Shown: positions 24,701 through 39,700 of the stretch, one piece after another
Layout of the letters: every line of letters starts with the position of its first letter
How positions within the stretch are numbered: the stretch's first letter is position 1
Source: Bathymodiolus brooksi
Lineage: Eukaryota > Mollusca > Bivalvia > Mytilida > Modiolidae
Assembly: GCA_963680875.1 (NCBI GenBank)
Contig: OY804580.1
Span: 110,921,534-110,985,533, forward strand
DNA length: 64,000 nt
Reading direction: 5' to 3'
Program-made: the position numbers and the translations under genes
Notes under the pieces: generated by a model
The model's database searches: none
The model's input: the letters and a program-made list of their open reading frames with translations, nothing else
What the model was told of the DNA's origin: nothing

Positions 24701-27700
24701 GTTGTGGTCGTCTTCCGTCGTACGTCATAAACTTTTTCAAAGATCTTCTCTTCTGAAACTACTAGACCAATTGGAACCAAACTTGATCTGAATCATCACT
24801 AGGGTGTCTAGTTTCAAAATTGTATCCGGTGATGCCGTGCACCAATCAACATGGCTGCTGTTACTAAAAATAGAACATATGGTAAAATTGCAGGTTTTTG
24901 GGTAATAACTCAAGAACCGTTAATAATATCAGAAATCTGACAGGGTAAAAAAGACCAGCACAGCAAGATCTAGCTACCCTGCAATTTTGAAGAAAATCTG
25001 ATTACCCATCTTGAAGTTATTGCCCTTTTTTCATCAAATTTTCAAAATTTTAATATTTTTCATCTTATATTTCGATAACTATAAGAGATAGAGGTTAAGT
25101 TTAAACGGCAAACATGTTCAGCATGTCAAGGTCTACCTACCCTGCAATTTTGAAGTAAATCTGATTACCCATCTTGGAGTTATTGCCCTTTTTTCATCAA
25201 TTATTTTTTTTATTTTAATACTTTTCGTCTTATATTTCAAAAACTATAAGAAATAAAGGTTAAGTTTAAATTGCAAAAATGTGCAGTATGTCAAGATCTA
25301 CCTACCCTGTAATTTGTAATTAAATCCCATTACCCATTTTGGAGTTATTGCCCTTTTTTCATCAAATGTTCTAAATTTTAATACTTTCATCTTATATCTC
25401 AAAAACTATTAGAGATAGAGGGAAAGTTTAAACTGCAAAAATGTTCAGCATGTCAAGATCTACAAAAAATTTCCCACAGTTTAAAATGTCCGACAACTGT
25501 GTGAAGAGTTATTCCTCTTGAAATGCATTTTTGTTGTTGACTTTCACTGCTTTTGGTTACTCAAATAATCAAAGGGAAGTAACTCTATTACAAAATGTGA
25601 AGTAGCAAAAGCTAAGTTTTGAGAATCATTGACATTTATGTTTTGTTTACAGCAATGTTGATAACTTACATTAAAGGGGGAACCCCTGCCCAATTTTTTT
25701 GGAGAGGGGGGGGGGGGGGTCTGCAATGACGAGGGCTACATTTGTTATTTTTTGCCCGAAGTTATCAAGTTTTATTGACTGATGTTATTATACCCAGGTG
25801 AGCTATACAGGCTCCTGGGAGCCTCTAGTTTACAAAGCCGAAACAGCACATCATAGAAATAATTTATGGAAGGGGTAAGTTTGTTGGAGATTTTAATATG
25901 GGAAGGGGTAAGTTTGTTGGAGATTTTAATATGGGTACACTATAAAGGAATGTGGATTAAAAATTTACCATATATGTCCTATTAGAATAGAAATAATTTA
26001 TGGAAGGGGTAACAAAGTTTTACAGGTCTTGGGCCGGACGAACAGTGCTCATCGTGAGGACTGTCAACAATTTCATTAATTACAATACCACGTTCTGTGA
26101 CCTCTAGGAACCTTCCGAACTCAAAGAAGACAACGGGAGAAACTTATTTAAAACTAGGTCCTGGCTTGATACAGCTAAAGAATTTGTGGCAGGTCCCAAC
26201 TGGTAAATGGAATCCAAGCTATTCTCTTAAAAACTACGCATATTCCTGGAGACTAACAAAAATAGTGTCCAGAACTGCTCCTGAGAGTAACAGAAAATAT
26301 GAATATGGTTTCACACCATTTTTATTTTGCATATAAATACACTTTATTTAAAACTATGTCGATATATTGGTCAGAAATTAAAAAAAAAGTCTTTTGGAAA
26401 ATAAAGCTGCAATATACATAATACAGTAATAATTTATTTTTAAGATATTGGCTATCCTATTTAGGCCCTTTGGTTTTCTTGCTCCCCGAGACTTTCAATC
26501 TTTTTTTTTATATGAACGTACATGATAAAGGTTATTCCAGAAATGCACTGTGTGTTCTAAATTAGATATCTACGTTTTTAATACTGTAAATGCCATTGAT
26601 ATTTTACAGAAAAAAAAATTATTATTTTTTTTTTTTTTGGTTTGCATGTTTTGTCATATTTTAATCTTTGCATGTACTGCAACTACATGTAAGAATGGAT
26701 ATAATGACAAATTTAGAAAGAAAAAAAAAAGAATGATGATTGAATGAAGGTTGTCGGTTCTTCTTGCACAAGATCAGGGCTTTCAATATTTTTCAAGTGT
26801 ACTTCACTATTTACAGACAGTACATTATCTTAAAATTTGAACATTTTCATAAATATCTTATGCAACACTCCTTGAAATTAGGAGGTACCAGTTACCATTT
26901 TAAGTGGGTAAAAGTACCTGGTACCACCCCTTGTTGAAAGGCCTGCAAGATATCCTACATGTATGTACTTATATTTTACAAAATTATCTAGACCAATGTT
27001 TTACCAGGGATATTTCTTGTTACCAGTAAAAAATATATGGAAAGATATAAGTGGAAGGACTATTTATTTTTTAAAGAATTGAGAAATTGACCATTATAAA
27101 ATTTAGAATCCTGTGATTAATTGTTTCAGGATTCTTGAAGCACCACATTCCAAATGTGGGAATTGAGGTTGCATTATAATACTCAGGGCTTACCACACAT
27201 AGTAAAAACAGGGCGACTTGACTTCTCTTTCTCTTGACTTAAGGGCAAAGTGAGGGAAAATCTGGGAGACTTCCGAAAATCGATCCAAATTTTAACGTTC
27301 CTTTCCCCACTACCGCATGTTCCCCTACCTTTCACAAAAACGAACAATGATCTTAAAAGGATGCAATTAACGAATTTGGAATAAAATATTGAACATCAAG
27401 CCCTGTATGGGTCACATTTCTGGAACATGGGAGCTCCTTTTATGTGAATATTGAAGAAAAAGTATGATTATTGGTGAAAAGACTGACCGAGCGACTAAAA
27501 CTTCGCTTTTTGACAGAAATTGGGCGACTTCATTGAAACCAAGGTGAAGAAGTCGCCCTCTTCGCCTGGTTTGGTGAGCCCTGAATACTGTATAATATTT
27601 GAGAAACCCCCCCTCATCCCCTTAGTCCTACCTCCTATCAATATGATTAGTTACTACATTGTATTACAGTGTGTTTATAGATTTATTCCATCACATTATT

Positions 27701-30700
27701 TACATGTCAGCATCAATGGTTACCTTGATTTTTTTTAAGATCTTGTATGTTTACGTGTCTAAACCAATGTAACGTTTACAATAGAAATTGTATGTCGAGC
27801 CAATGAAATACCTTGTTTCAAAAAACAATAGCCAATGAAATATCTTTCATAAAATAATGTTTATGAATCCAATGGTATTCATTGTTTTATCTGAGTATGG
27901 AGGCTACCTAAGGTATATATTTTTGGGAGTTTATGTAACATATATTGTTTGATGTACATGTACTTACAATGTAGATAAGTCTAACACAATAACAGTGGTC
28001 TGTGGTTTAAATAATTATATGTAATTTACAAGCAGTGTATCTAGACAAACACAATAACAGTGGTCTGTGGTTTGAATAATTATATGTAATTTACAAGCAG
28101 TGTATCTAGACAAACACAATAACAGTGGTCTGTGGTTTAAATAATTATATGTAATTTACAAGCAGTGTATCTAGACAAACACAATAACAATGATCTGTGG
28201 TTTAAATAATTATATGTAATTTACAAGCATTGTATCTAGACGAACACAATAACAGTGGTCTGTGGTTTAAATAATTATATGTAATTTACAAGCAGTGTAT
28301 CTAGACAAACACAATAACAATGGTCTGTGGTTTAAATAATTATATGTAATTTACAAGCATTGTATCTAGACGAACACAATAACAGTGGTCTGTGGTTTGA
28401 ATAATTATATGTAATTTACAAGCAGTGTATCTAGACAAACACAATAACAGTGGTCTGTGGTTTAAATAATTATATGTAATTTACAAGCAGTGTATCTAGA
28501 CAAACACAATAACAATGATCTGTGGTTTAAATAATTATATGTAATTTACAAGCATTGTATCTAGACGAACACAATAACAGTGGTCTGTGGTTTAAATAAT
28601 TATATGTAATTTACAAGCAGTGTATCTAGACAAACACAATAACAGTGGTCTGTGGTTTGAATAATTATATGTAATTTACAAGCAGTGTATCTAGACAAAC
28701 ACAATAACAATGATCTGTGGTTTAAATAATTATATGTAATTTACAAGCAGTGTATCTAGACAAACACAATAACAGTGGTCTGTGGTTTAAATAATTATAT
28801 GTAATTTACAAGCATTGTATCTAGACGAACACAATAACAGTGGTCTGTGGTTTAAATAATTATATGTAATTTACAAGCAGTGTATCTAGACAAACACAAT
28901 AACAGTGGTCTGTGGTTTAAATAATTATATGTAATTTACAAGCATTGTATCTAGACGAACACAATAACAGTGGTCTGTGGTTTAAATAATTATATGTAAT
29001 TTACAAGCAGTGTATCTAGACGAACACAATAACAGTGGTCTGTGGTTTAAATAATTATATGTAATTTACAAGCAGTGTATCTAGACGAACACAATAACAG
29101 TGGTCTGTGGTTTAAATAATTATATGTAATTTACAAGCAGTGTATCTAGACAAACACAATAACAGTGGTCTGTGGTTTAAATAATTATATGTAATTTACA
29201 AGCAGTGTATCTAGACAAACACAACAACAGTGGTTTGTGGTTTAAATAATTATATGTCATTTACAAGCAGTGTATCTAGACGAACATTAATTGTGTAAGT
29301 TTTACTAATTACTTTGTTCAGGTCGTCTCAAATGTTCGATTGTTTCAAATCTTTTCTTAATGGAACCAGTTACTATTTTAGTTATATGAGGAGGGGTTAT
29401 CTGGCATCACTGTACTGCCCCTTTAGACTTGAAGAATATTAATATACATGAAAAACCGTTAAAATTTTTAATATTCAATATACAGTGTATCCTGTCTAAA
29501 CCAACCATTGTTAGGAACGATTTTGTGTTTAGTATAGACAGGTGTTCAGATTAGACAGGTCAAAATTACAAATATTTAAAACATTGGGACCAAATTTGAT
29601 GTATGATGTACATGTACCAAGGAATCCTGTTTATTCAGGGTTTAGTTTAATCAAGTTTCATTGTAAATGTAGGGTTTGTTTCTACGTGTATTTCAAAATA
29701 GTAGAAGTTATTTGAATTTCACATGTCTGAATAGAATTAGAAATATCTGTAAAACTATTCCATTCAAATAGAGATTCACTCTTTTATAGCACAAAACTGA
29801 CATCTTTTTGATCTCCTCTCCAACGAAGTTGCGATGGGATATAGTAATGCTTCCTTCCGTCCTTTCGTAACATCCTTGTGAACACTCTAGAATCAACATC
29901 TTTCAATGGATTTTCACCAAACTTGGTACATACTTAGTCCTTGAGAAACTTAGTCCTTAAGAAAATCTGGAACACTATTGATTTTCAAGGTCATAGGTCA
30001 AAGGTCAAGGTCACAGTGTCAATTTTTTTTACTGCATATCTTCCTTGTGAACACTCTAGAATTAACATCCTTCAATGGATTTTGACCAAACTTGGTACAT
30101 GCTTAGTCCTTAGGAGAGTCGGGAACCCTATTGATTTTCAAGGTCAAAGGTCAAGGTCACAGGGTCTAATTTTTACCCTGAAACATCCTTGTGAACACTC
30201 TAGAATTAACATCTTTCAATGGATTTTCACCAAGCTTGGTACATACTTAATCCTTAAGAAAATCTGGAACCCTATTGATTTTCAAGGTCAACGGTCAAGG
30301 TCACCGGGTCAAATTTTTAGGCGAGGGGATATGCCACGCTTTGCGTTGCCCTTGTTTCATCTAAAATTTCATGATATAGTCAAACCTGTCTAAACCAAAC
30401 CTCTTTGTAACCAACTTTTGTGTTTGAAAAAGATAGGTGTTTGGTTTATGCAGGTTGAATTAACAAAGATTTCATACATTGTAACTTTATTTAAAGGTTT
30501 ATACAGGCTTTGGTTTTATACAGGGTTCAGTTTAGACAGGTGACACTGTATTAATATGTTACTCATTACTTCTCGTCGTGTGGTACATACATGGTACCCA
30601 CAAAAATCAGTTTCCATCGAATATTAATAAATTCACAGTAAAAAAAATTAGCAAAAGATTTGAAGCAATCTTAACATTAATCTATTTTTAGCTTATGGGT

Positions 30701-33700
30701 ACATATAATTAATATTTTGATAATTGTTTTGTTTCCCAGTGATGTGAGATATAGGCAAGTTCAAAGTTCATCAGCTTCTTCTATAAAAGTACATACTGAA
30801 CTACAGTTTAACCTGTCTTGTAAGACCAGTCCCTTGTCCTAGCAAAAACTGGTCCTTCAAGACAGGTGGTCTCATAGAAGAGGTTTTTTTAAATTGACAC
30901 AAAGAACCAATATTTTTGTGTTTTCTGCAAAAGATTCAATGTAAAGCTTAGAAAAATTATGGAAAATGTAGAAGGTTTTGGGTACAAACTCATTTCTTCA
31001 CTTGTAAATTTTCAGTAAATCAACATATATTTTTTCATCCAGTTGAACAGTACATTTGACATCAAATATATATGCTTATTTATTTGCAGATTGTGTCCAG
31101 ATTTTATTTATAAAGATTTTTCAAAATGTCTTTAAATTTTTAAAGCAGCTAAATTATAACTGTAGTCCAGTATGGACTGTCAGGAATATGGGGATTTGCT
31201 AGTTGAACTGTGTTCTGTTAGAGTTTATCCTAATTATTTTGTTTTTATAATAATATAACTGTTTTACTGGACATTATATCTGTGTACCGAAAATTTCATA
31301 TTGCAGGTATGATATAATTTTTCTCTTTCCTGTGACAGATGTCTTTATTAACATTTCCGCACATAGTGCCCAAATGAAATAGTAATCTGCGGATTATCTG
31401 CCGAAATAGAAAATGCTTAAGTTTCTGTTTTGGTTGCATTGGTCATATTGAGAATGCATGGTTATTATAAAATGTCTTTAATAATGTGGCAAGTGTTTTA
31501 TAAATATTCTGGAGCATTCAACCAGATGTTGCCTGCTTCTGCAGCAGTACCGTACTTTATTATACCCCCCGCAACGAAGTTGTAGGGGGGTATACTGGTT
31601 TCACCATGTCCGTCCGTCTGTCCGTCCGTCCGTCCGTCTGTCCGTCCGTCACTCCGTCCGTCTATCCGTCCGTCTGTAGACAAATCCTATGTCGTACGAT
31701 AACTTGAGTTGTGTTTCTTAGAATCTTTTAAAATTTTATCAGCTGCTTACTGATGAAGAGAGGAGGATCCCTTTCTTTTTTGACGATTTTCACTTTTGCC
31801 GTTCCAGAGTTATTGGACTTGATATGACGGAAAATAGGATTTTTACCATATGTCGTATGATAACTTGAGTAGTGTTTCTCAGAATGTTTTGAAATTTTAT
31901 CAGCAGCTTACCGGTGAAGAGAGGAGGATCCCTTTCATTTTTGACGATTTTCACTTTTGCCGTTCCAGAGTTATTGGACTTGATATGACGGAAAATAGGA
32001 TTTTTATCATATGTCGTATGATAATATGAGTAGTGTTTCTCAGAATGTTTTGATGATTTTCACTTTTGCCGTTCCAGAGTTATTGGACTTGATATGATGC
32101 AAAATAGGATTTTTACCCCATGTCGTATGATAACTTGAGTAGTGTTTCTCAGAATGTTTTGAAATTTTATCAGCAGCTTACCGGTGAAGAGAGGAGGATC
32201 CCTTTCATTTTTGATGATTTTCACTTTTGCCGTTCCAGAGTTATTGGACTTGATATGATGCAAAATAGGATTTTTACCCCATGTCGTATGATAACTTGAG
32301 TAGTGTTTCTCAGAATGTTTTGAAATTTTATCAGCAGCTTACCGCTGAAGAGAGGAGGGTCCCTTTCATTTTTGGTCGGAACAATCAGTAATGTTTTGGT
32401 TATGGAAATAGGTTGGACAGATGTGGGGAGCGGGGGGGTATATCTTAGTGAGCTGTGCTCACAGTAATACTAGTTTAGTAATGATTTGATACAAAATTAT
32501 AACATGACTATAGATTTCATAGTTTTACCTCATAATGCGATACTTCATATGTATATATATAATTCATAAATACTTATAACATTACAGGTGTTCTCCGGGT
32601 ACTCCGGTTTCCTCCATCAATAAAACTGACCGCCATGATATAACTGAAATATTGTTGAAAGTGGCATTAAACACCATAATTCCTAACCCCTATAAAATTC
32701 CATTTCACTTTGTTTTCTGGAACTTGGATAACTCAAAAGGATGAAAATGATGTTTTTGGTAATTGTTAGCTCTAAGTATGTCAATTTGACTCAACGAGGT
32801 TTGATTGTCTGTTAGTTTCGAAACGCAAGTCGAATAATAATTCCAGAAGGTCTTTCTCCAATAAATACGTACTAGTTCTAAAATAAGTGTTGTAAATTAT
32901 GTTAAATAACCTTGGTTTTAAGGCTGCATGAAAATTTGCATGACACCAGTTTGATTTATATAGTAATTGTTATTTATAATAATAAAATGGTGGTGGCAAA
33001 ATATTGTGTGGCTAGCTAATGGTATTTCTTAATAAAATATAGAATATATTCTGTTTTTATTGCTAAATATACAATACTAAGAGAGCAGTGAAAATATATG
33101 TTCTGATCTTTGAAAGCCAAAAAAGTGTGATTGTGTTCAGTTCAAGTAGAATTTCGTAAATATTATCTTGATGACATGATATTGTCTTTTGTATCCATAT
33201 GCAAGGGATAAAGAGGTAAAATTAAGAAAGAACATTAAAGTTGAGATTTTGTTTAAGCTATTAATATTGAAGTACCGGTAATCAATTATGGTGAATAATG
33301 GATATTAAAATCTGGATTTTGAGTGCCAACCTTGAGCATGCCTGACTATAGAAGAGAAGTAATTTTATGAATCATTTTATTATTTTTCAATAACATATGT
33401 ATAATTACTTTACAGTTTTGAGATTAGTGTTGAGATGTTAGATTACGTGGATGAAATATTAAGTCTACAACAGGCAGGTTAGTGTTAAAACTCATTGTAA
33501 GGTACGGTCACAAGATACGATTTTCCATCTTATTTTTCCTTTCCACACACTTTCAACAAAAATCGTATTGTGTGAACACAAAAGTTGAATCGAAACATAG
33601 TTTCTAAATCTTTCATTCTTCTGTTTTGATGCGTTGTCTATGTAAGACAAGCCATAAAGACAGCTGCACGTGACCTTGTCTTACATGGCATTGTCAGCCA

Positions 33701-36700
33701 ATCAAATCGGCTGAGTACAATCAATGGAGTCCGCTTCTACGACTGCTGTAGTAATATAAATTGTCGTCTTAGTAGATCTAAAAAAGCTTCAAATATCAAT
33801 TTTACCTAAATTTAACTGATTTCCCCCAATAGATTTAATGCGGTTTTAAATAAGTGTGTATTTACTGCATTGCACGTGGCGTTGTAATATTTTGTGTAGT
33901 AAACAGGACATTGACATGCGAATGAATGAATGAAATCGACATGCTTTGTTTTTAAGTTGAAACAGAAGAAACAGGTACTTGCACTCGTCCTTATTGAAGA
34001 TCTGGGATTTCTTCCACTCGTGAGAGAAATTCAGCGTCTTTCCACTCGTTCCGCTATGCTCCAGTCGTGTAAAGACAGAATTTCTCACACTCGTGGAAGA
34101 AATCCCAGATCTTCAATAGGGACTCGTGTAAGAACCTATTAGTCATATTTCCATCTGACAGTCGGATGAGAATAGTATATTTTGAGAATGGTAAAAAAAT
34201 AAAATAATGGTATCAAATTTGAATGGAAAGTCTGACTTACCTGTGCCGCAGATACAAAATCATTTGGAAATTGGATTGAGTAAATACTTTACCTAATTAT
34301 AATATTATCAATAATACAAAAACTATCAAAATTTTGGTAGTTTTTGCACTATTCATAATATTATAATAAAGATTTCATGACATATTTTTAATCTACTGAA
34401 GGTGCGGTCACACAATGCAATTTAGCATTATGGCTGTTTGGCTTCACTTTCTCAACAAAATTTTGGTTATATCTTTAGCAGTAAGTTGAACTGATAGAAA
34501 AAACAGAAGATTCTAAGATAATCACTGCACCTCTGTAAGTCAGTGAGAAACTTCGTCACACAAGGTTGCATCAAGTACACATGAGGGTTTGATGGTTCTT
34601 TATTGATGATTTGATTTCTTTTGATCTTGACACACATTTATCAACTCACAAGTGTGATACAAACATATTATCGTTGATTTCTAACATTACAGTATAATGA
34701 CGGCACTTTGACAAATCCCCAATAATCATACCATCATTCGTATGTTTTGCTGGATATGGACTTCTCATCTCAAGTTTCTCCTTCAAAGTGATATTGTTAT
34801 GAGTAATCTTTTCTGGTAAAACTAATCAACGATAGTACAATGTATATATTTATTATATAATATATTCTATTCAGATCTTGTGATAGAAATAGAATTAATT
34901 TATTTTAGCTAATTGAGCTTTTATATCTTGTAGAAAGTTTTCAATTAAGAATTGAATGCATTCTTTTGAAGTTTGATTGGGGTATGAAAGTGTTGATCAA
35001 ACTACATTTTCAACAGAGCTTCATTGAAAATGTAGTTCGATCAACGCTTTCATACCCCAATGAAACTTCAAAAGAATGCATTCAATTCTTATAATTATAT
35101 TTAAATCACACCAAAATTTAATATAGTTGAATTTTTCGTTGTGAATTTTATTTGTGTTAGATTATTTGCTGTTGGAAATTACTATGCCATTGATTATTTA
35201 CATCTGACGTCGTTATGGAGGCACGTGTAAGTTCGGATTTGGGTTTCATTGGAATGTGAGACATCTCTTTTATAATCATGTGACCACTTCATAACCAATC
35301 AAATTGTAACATTTCAATGAAAAACGGAAGTAATGTAATTATGTTATGTTAAATGTAAAACCTGTCTTATTCCAAACACTGTATAAACCAAACTTTAAAT
35401 AATTGTAGGAAATCTTTGTTTCACTGTATAATCCAATTTAGAAATTTACACTAAATAAAAGAAACAAATATACATTTGTTTGTATCTTATGTATCAGTCT
35501 GTTCTCTGCTGAAATGTTTTGAAACATTGTAATGACATATCTGTATATAATTCTGTATTTTGATAATAAAATTTATGTGATATATATTTTTTTCTTTTTC
35601 AGTTTTTGGGTCATTAGACATGTCACGGTCTAATTCTATGACTAATTCAGGACAGTGTAGACTTGCTCCGTTAATTCCATGTATACAAGATTCCTGTCAG
35701 CTGTATGATTACATTGTTAAATCATTGTTTAGATTACACTCCAGTAAGTTACATCCTGAATTTTTAGCTCACCTTGCCAAAGGCAATGTGAGCTTTTGCC
35801 ATCGGTGTCTGTCGTCCGTTAATTTTTCACATTTTGATCCTCTCCTCTGAAACCCCTCAGCCAAATGAACTGAAACTTGGTAGGAAGCATCTATGGAAGG
35901 TCTTCTATTAAGATTGTACATTTTGTCGCGATCCATTTGCAAACATGGCCGCCACAGGCAATTCTTGTTTCTGATTGGCCGATTAAAAAAAATCTTCTCC
36001 TCTGAAACCGTGTGGCCAAATGAACCGAAACTTGGTAGGAAGCACCTATGGAAGGTCTTCTATAAAGATTGCTCATTTCGTCCCTATCCGTTAACAAACA
36101 TGGCCGTCACAGGCAATTCTTGTTTCTGATTGGTCGATTTCTAAAAAATCTTCTCTGAAACTGCGTGGCCAATTGAACTTAAACTTGGTAGGAAGAATCT
36201 ATGTAAGGTCCTTTATAAAGATTGCTCATTTCGGGCTCGATTGGTTAACAAACATGGCCACCACAGGCAATTCTTGTTTCTAATTGGCTGATTTAAAAAA
36301 ATCTTCTCCTCTGAAACCGCTAAGCCAAATGAACCGAAACTTGGTGGGAAGCATCCATGAAAGGTCCTCTATCAATATTGCTCAATTCGTCTCGAACTGT
36401 TAAGAAGCATGGCCACCACAGGCAATTCTTGTTTCAGATTGGTAGATTTCTAAAAAATCTTCTTCTGTGAAACTGCTTAGCCAAATGAACTGAATCTTGG
36501 TAGGAAGCATTTATGGAAGGTCTTCTATAAAGATTGCTCATTTCTTCCCGATCGTTAACAAACATGGCTACCATAAGCAATTCTTGTTCCTGGTGGGTCG
36601 ATTTCTAAAAATCTTCTCAGAAACTGCTTAGCCAAATGAACCGAAACTTGGTGGGAAGCACCTATGGAAGGTTCTGTATTTAGTTTCCTCAAAACAGAAT

Positions 36701-39700
36701 GAAAGGTGAGCGACACATGCTCAGCCCACTGAGCCTCTAGTTATATAAATAATTATTATTCATAATATGATATATAGTATAGTGAAACCTGTCTAAACCA
36801 AACCCTGAATCAACCGGAATCCTGTAATATACAAGTTCCAATATAAGAAATCTTTTTTAATTTAACCTGTATAAGCTGAACACCTGTCTATGTTGAATCT
36901 AAAAGCTGGTCACAAAGATTGTCGGTTTAGACAGGTGTCCCTGTAAATGGTAGATCAAGTTACATTTATTGAACAAAAAGGCGAGTGTATCATCAGATAT
37001 TTTGGTAGGCCATGTGATGAGTTCGCAGAACGAGTCTGGCCTATCAAAATATCTGATGGTGCATGAGTAACTTTGTTCAATAAGGGACTTGTATCTTGCG
37101 ACATCAATAAAAGTTTTTTTATTTTGCTGTTTGAGTGAGAGTATGTAAGCTTTATGATAATATCTTGTATATTTTGTTATCGAAGATATTGTATGATGTG
37201 ACGTCATCTAGCTCCACCTCCTCTCTGGGTATCATGAGATATTGTACAGCTATTGACAATAGAAAAGACGAGAAAGCATGATACAAGACATTATATAAAG
37301 TAGTATGAACATGGTGGAAAAATAAAGAGATTTTGGTTCAGAAGATATCAGCTGTTTACACTTGATGATGCTGACATAATAAAAACATTCCTCTGATTTG
37401 GAAAATGCTGGCATCCTCAGTTTTTACGACTGCAAAATTTTTGTGGTTGTATTATAGTCTGTTATAGTTTTCTGTCTGTGTGGATAACTTTATTTTCACA
37501 ATAACTTAAGTTACATTGATAGATGGTTCTTAAATTATAATGCAAGAATCCTTGGCACAGAAAAAAAGGTTCAGACTGTTTGAAAGTTACCATATAGATA
37601 CTAAAATGGTTGGCATGCTATTGTCTTTTCAAGTCGCTACCTTGCGGCAGCTCTTCAAAGTTTGGTTTTGAAAATAGCAGTTTTAGGCTTGATAAACTTC
37701 CATTATATTTATGTATACTTTTGTATGTTGTAGGTCTTCCCCCAGATACATTGTCAGGTCATAGAGACAGGTTCTTATCTATGTATAAAAGGTAATTATT
37801 TAATAGATTATATATTTTTATTTTACTTCAGTATCACAAATATTAGTGGTGCAAATTATTTTTTTTAATCTCAATTTATGATATTTGTAATGTCCACTTA
37901 TAATGTCTGAATGTTTTAAATGAGAAAACAAATATTTTTGAGTTTCTTAAATGTAAGGGGGAAACGATTCACCGTATGTACCGAAATCGCGATTATTTTG
38001 AGGACGGCTCGGTTCACGATACGTGGAGGCCGCTTACGATAGAAACGATATGATGCTCATTTAAAAAAAAAAAAAGTAGTGTTGAACTTCTGTTTTCTTC
38101 TTTTGGTGATCATTTAATTAATATTTTGAGAAAAGTGAATAGATTAATATATGCTTTTAAAATTAATTAATCAAATATCAAATATTTCTAATTTCCGCTA
38201 GTACGTAAGCGACCTCATATAAAAAAAAAACATGGCAGCGCCCATGTCGACCAGCATGGACTTCAAGGAATAGTTAAAGTTTCTTATAAATCGTATCGTA
38301 ATACACATCAAATATCACGATATGTATCGCTTGTGGAAAAAGTGTATCATTACACCCCTACTTAAATGTCAATGAAATTTCATAGAAACTGAGAAATGAA
38401 ATAATATACAAAATGTATAATTACTTCAGGGCTCACGTTGGAGGGCGAAGAAGTCATCTTGTGAAGGTTGACTTCACTTTCTCGTTGGTCAAAACCGAAG
38501 TTCAAGTCACCTTGTAATTTTGAAGAGTCGCCGCACGCGTATTTTCTCCACTTGTCCATTTATGAAAATGTCGATATCGTGCACGTGTTTATTGAAATCT
38601 ATCGTATCCGTTAAGTATTTTGAAAGTAATCCATTACGGTTTATAAAAACTTTAATTTCGTTCATGAGAGCTTATGTTTATATGTGCCCGACTTAAAATA
38701 AAGCTATTTGTATTTGTTTTTCGTAAACAAACAACTTTGGTGCCATTTTGGAAAGAGGACGCAATGCGGTACTGTGCTACCGGAAATGTTGACCGAACTT
38801 TTTGTCCGAAGCTACTTTCAACATAACAAACTTTTGATTTATTTTTTCTCATTTCTGTGACATAAAGTCATAGTTCTCATATCAAATATGTTCATATATG
38901 CGAAGATTGGCAATTCAAAATTCGTTGAAATGCACGCGATCGCTTCAGATATTTATCCATCCGCATTGGTATTTTATACTCGACACCGGTTAATATTACG
39001 ATCTATCGAACTGTTTATTTACATCCAGACATGTGTAAACGTTAATGCATATCAAATTAAAAAAAATTGAACTACAGTAGCTTCCCTCCATTGTTGCAAT
39101 CTGATTTGAGGTTTGGCAAATAATAATTACAGCCTTTACTTTCTTCAGTTTTTGATGGGGACAGTGGCAATTTACGTTTGTGCTATATTTTCATTCCCTA
39201 GCTATATTGTTATATTATATATAGTTGGACCATTGAGCAAATTGACAGAGACATCGTTCTTCTGCTGAAGATTACACAAATATGATTTATTACAATTTGT
39301 GGTAATGGATCACAGCACAGTAATATTTCAAAAGGAAAAGGGGGGAGGGGGGAAGTACATAACATATAAAAACAATCATTGGTATGCAAGACTCCAATAG
39401 TCAAGGTAGACAGAAATAAAAATGTGACATTGAATAGATATCCTTATGGTAGTTATGAATAAAAAAAACCCAGAACAAATCAGTTTAGACAGCTTTTTAA
39501 CTATTAACTAAAGTTGGGCAGGGTAACTTCAGAGAGGTCGCAAAAGAATTTTTCAATTAATCGCAATTAACTTCTCCCAGAAGTCTCACCACTTCTCCCT
39601 GTTGTCCCCCACTTCTCCCTGTGAGCTCTCTGAAAGAGAAGTCACTTCTCTCTGTTGTCCCCCACTTCTCCCTGTGAGCTCTGAAAGAGAAGTCACTTCT

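Noticed and set aside
27972..29284. CRISPR-like regular array
   Set aside because: Units are contiguous and fully repeated, with no unique spacers; the genome is eukaryotic. The same applies to the 53-bp satellite.
29941..30393. 150-codon plus-strand frame
   Set aside because: It is the tandem core of a Helentron-like element.
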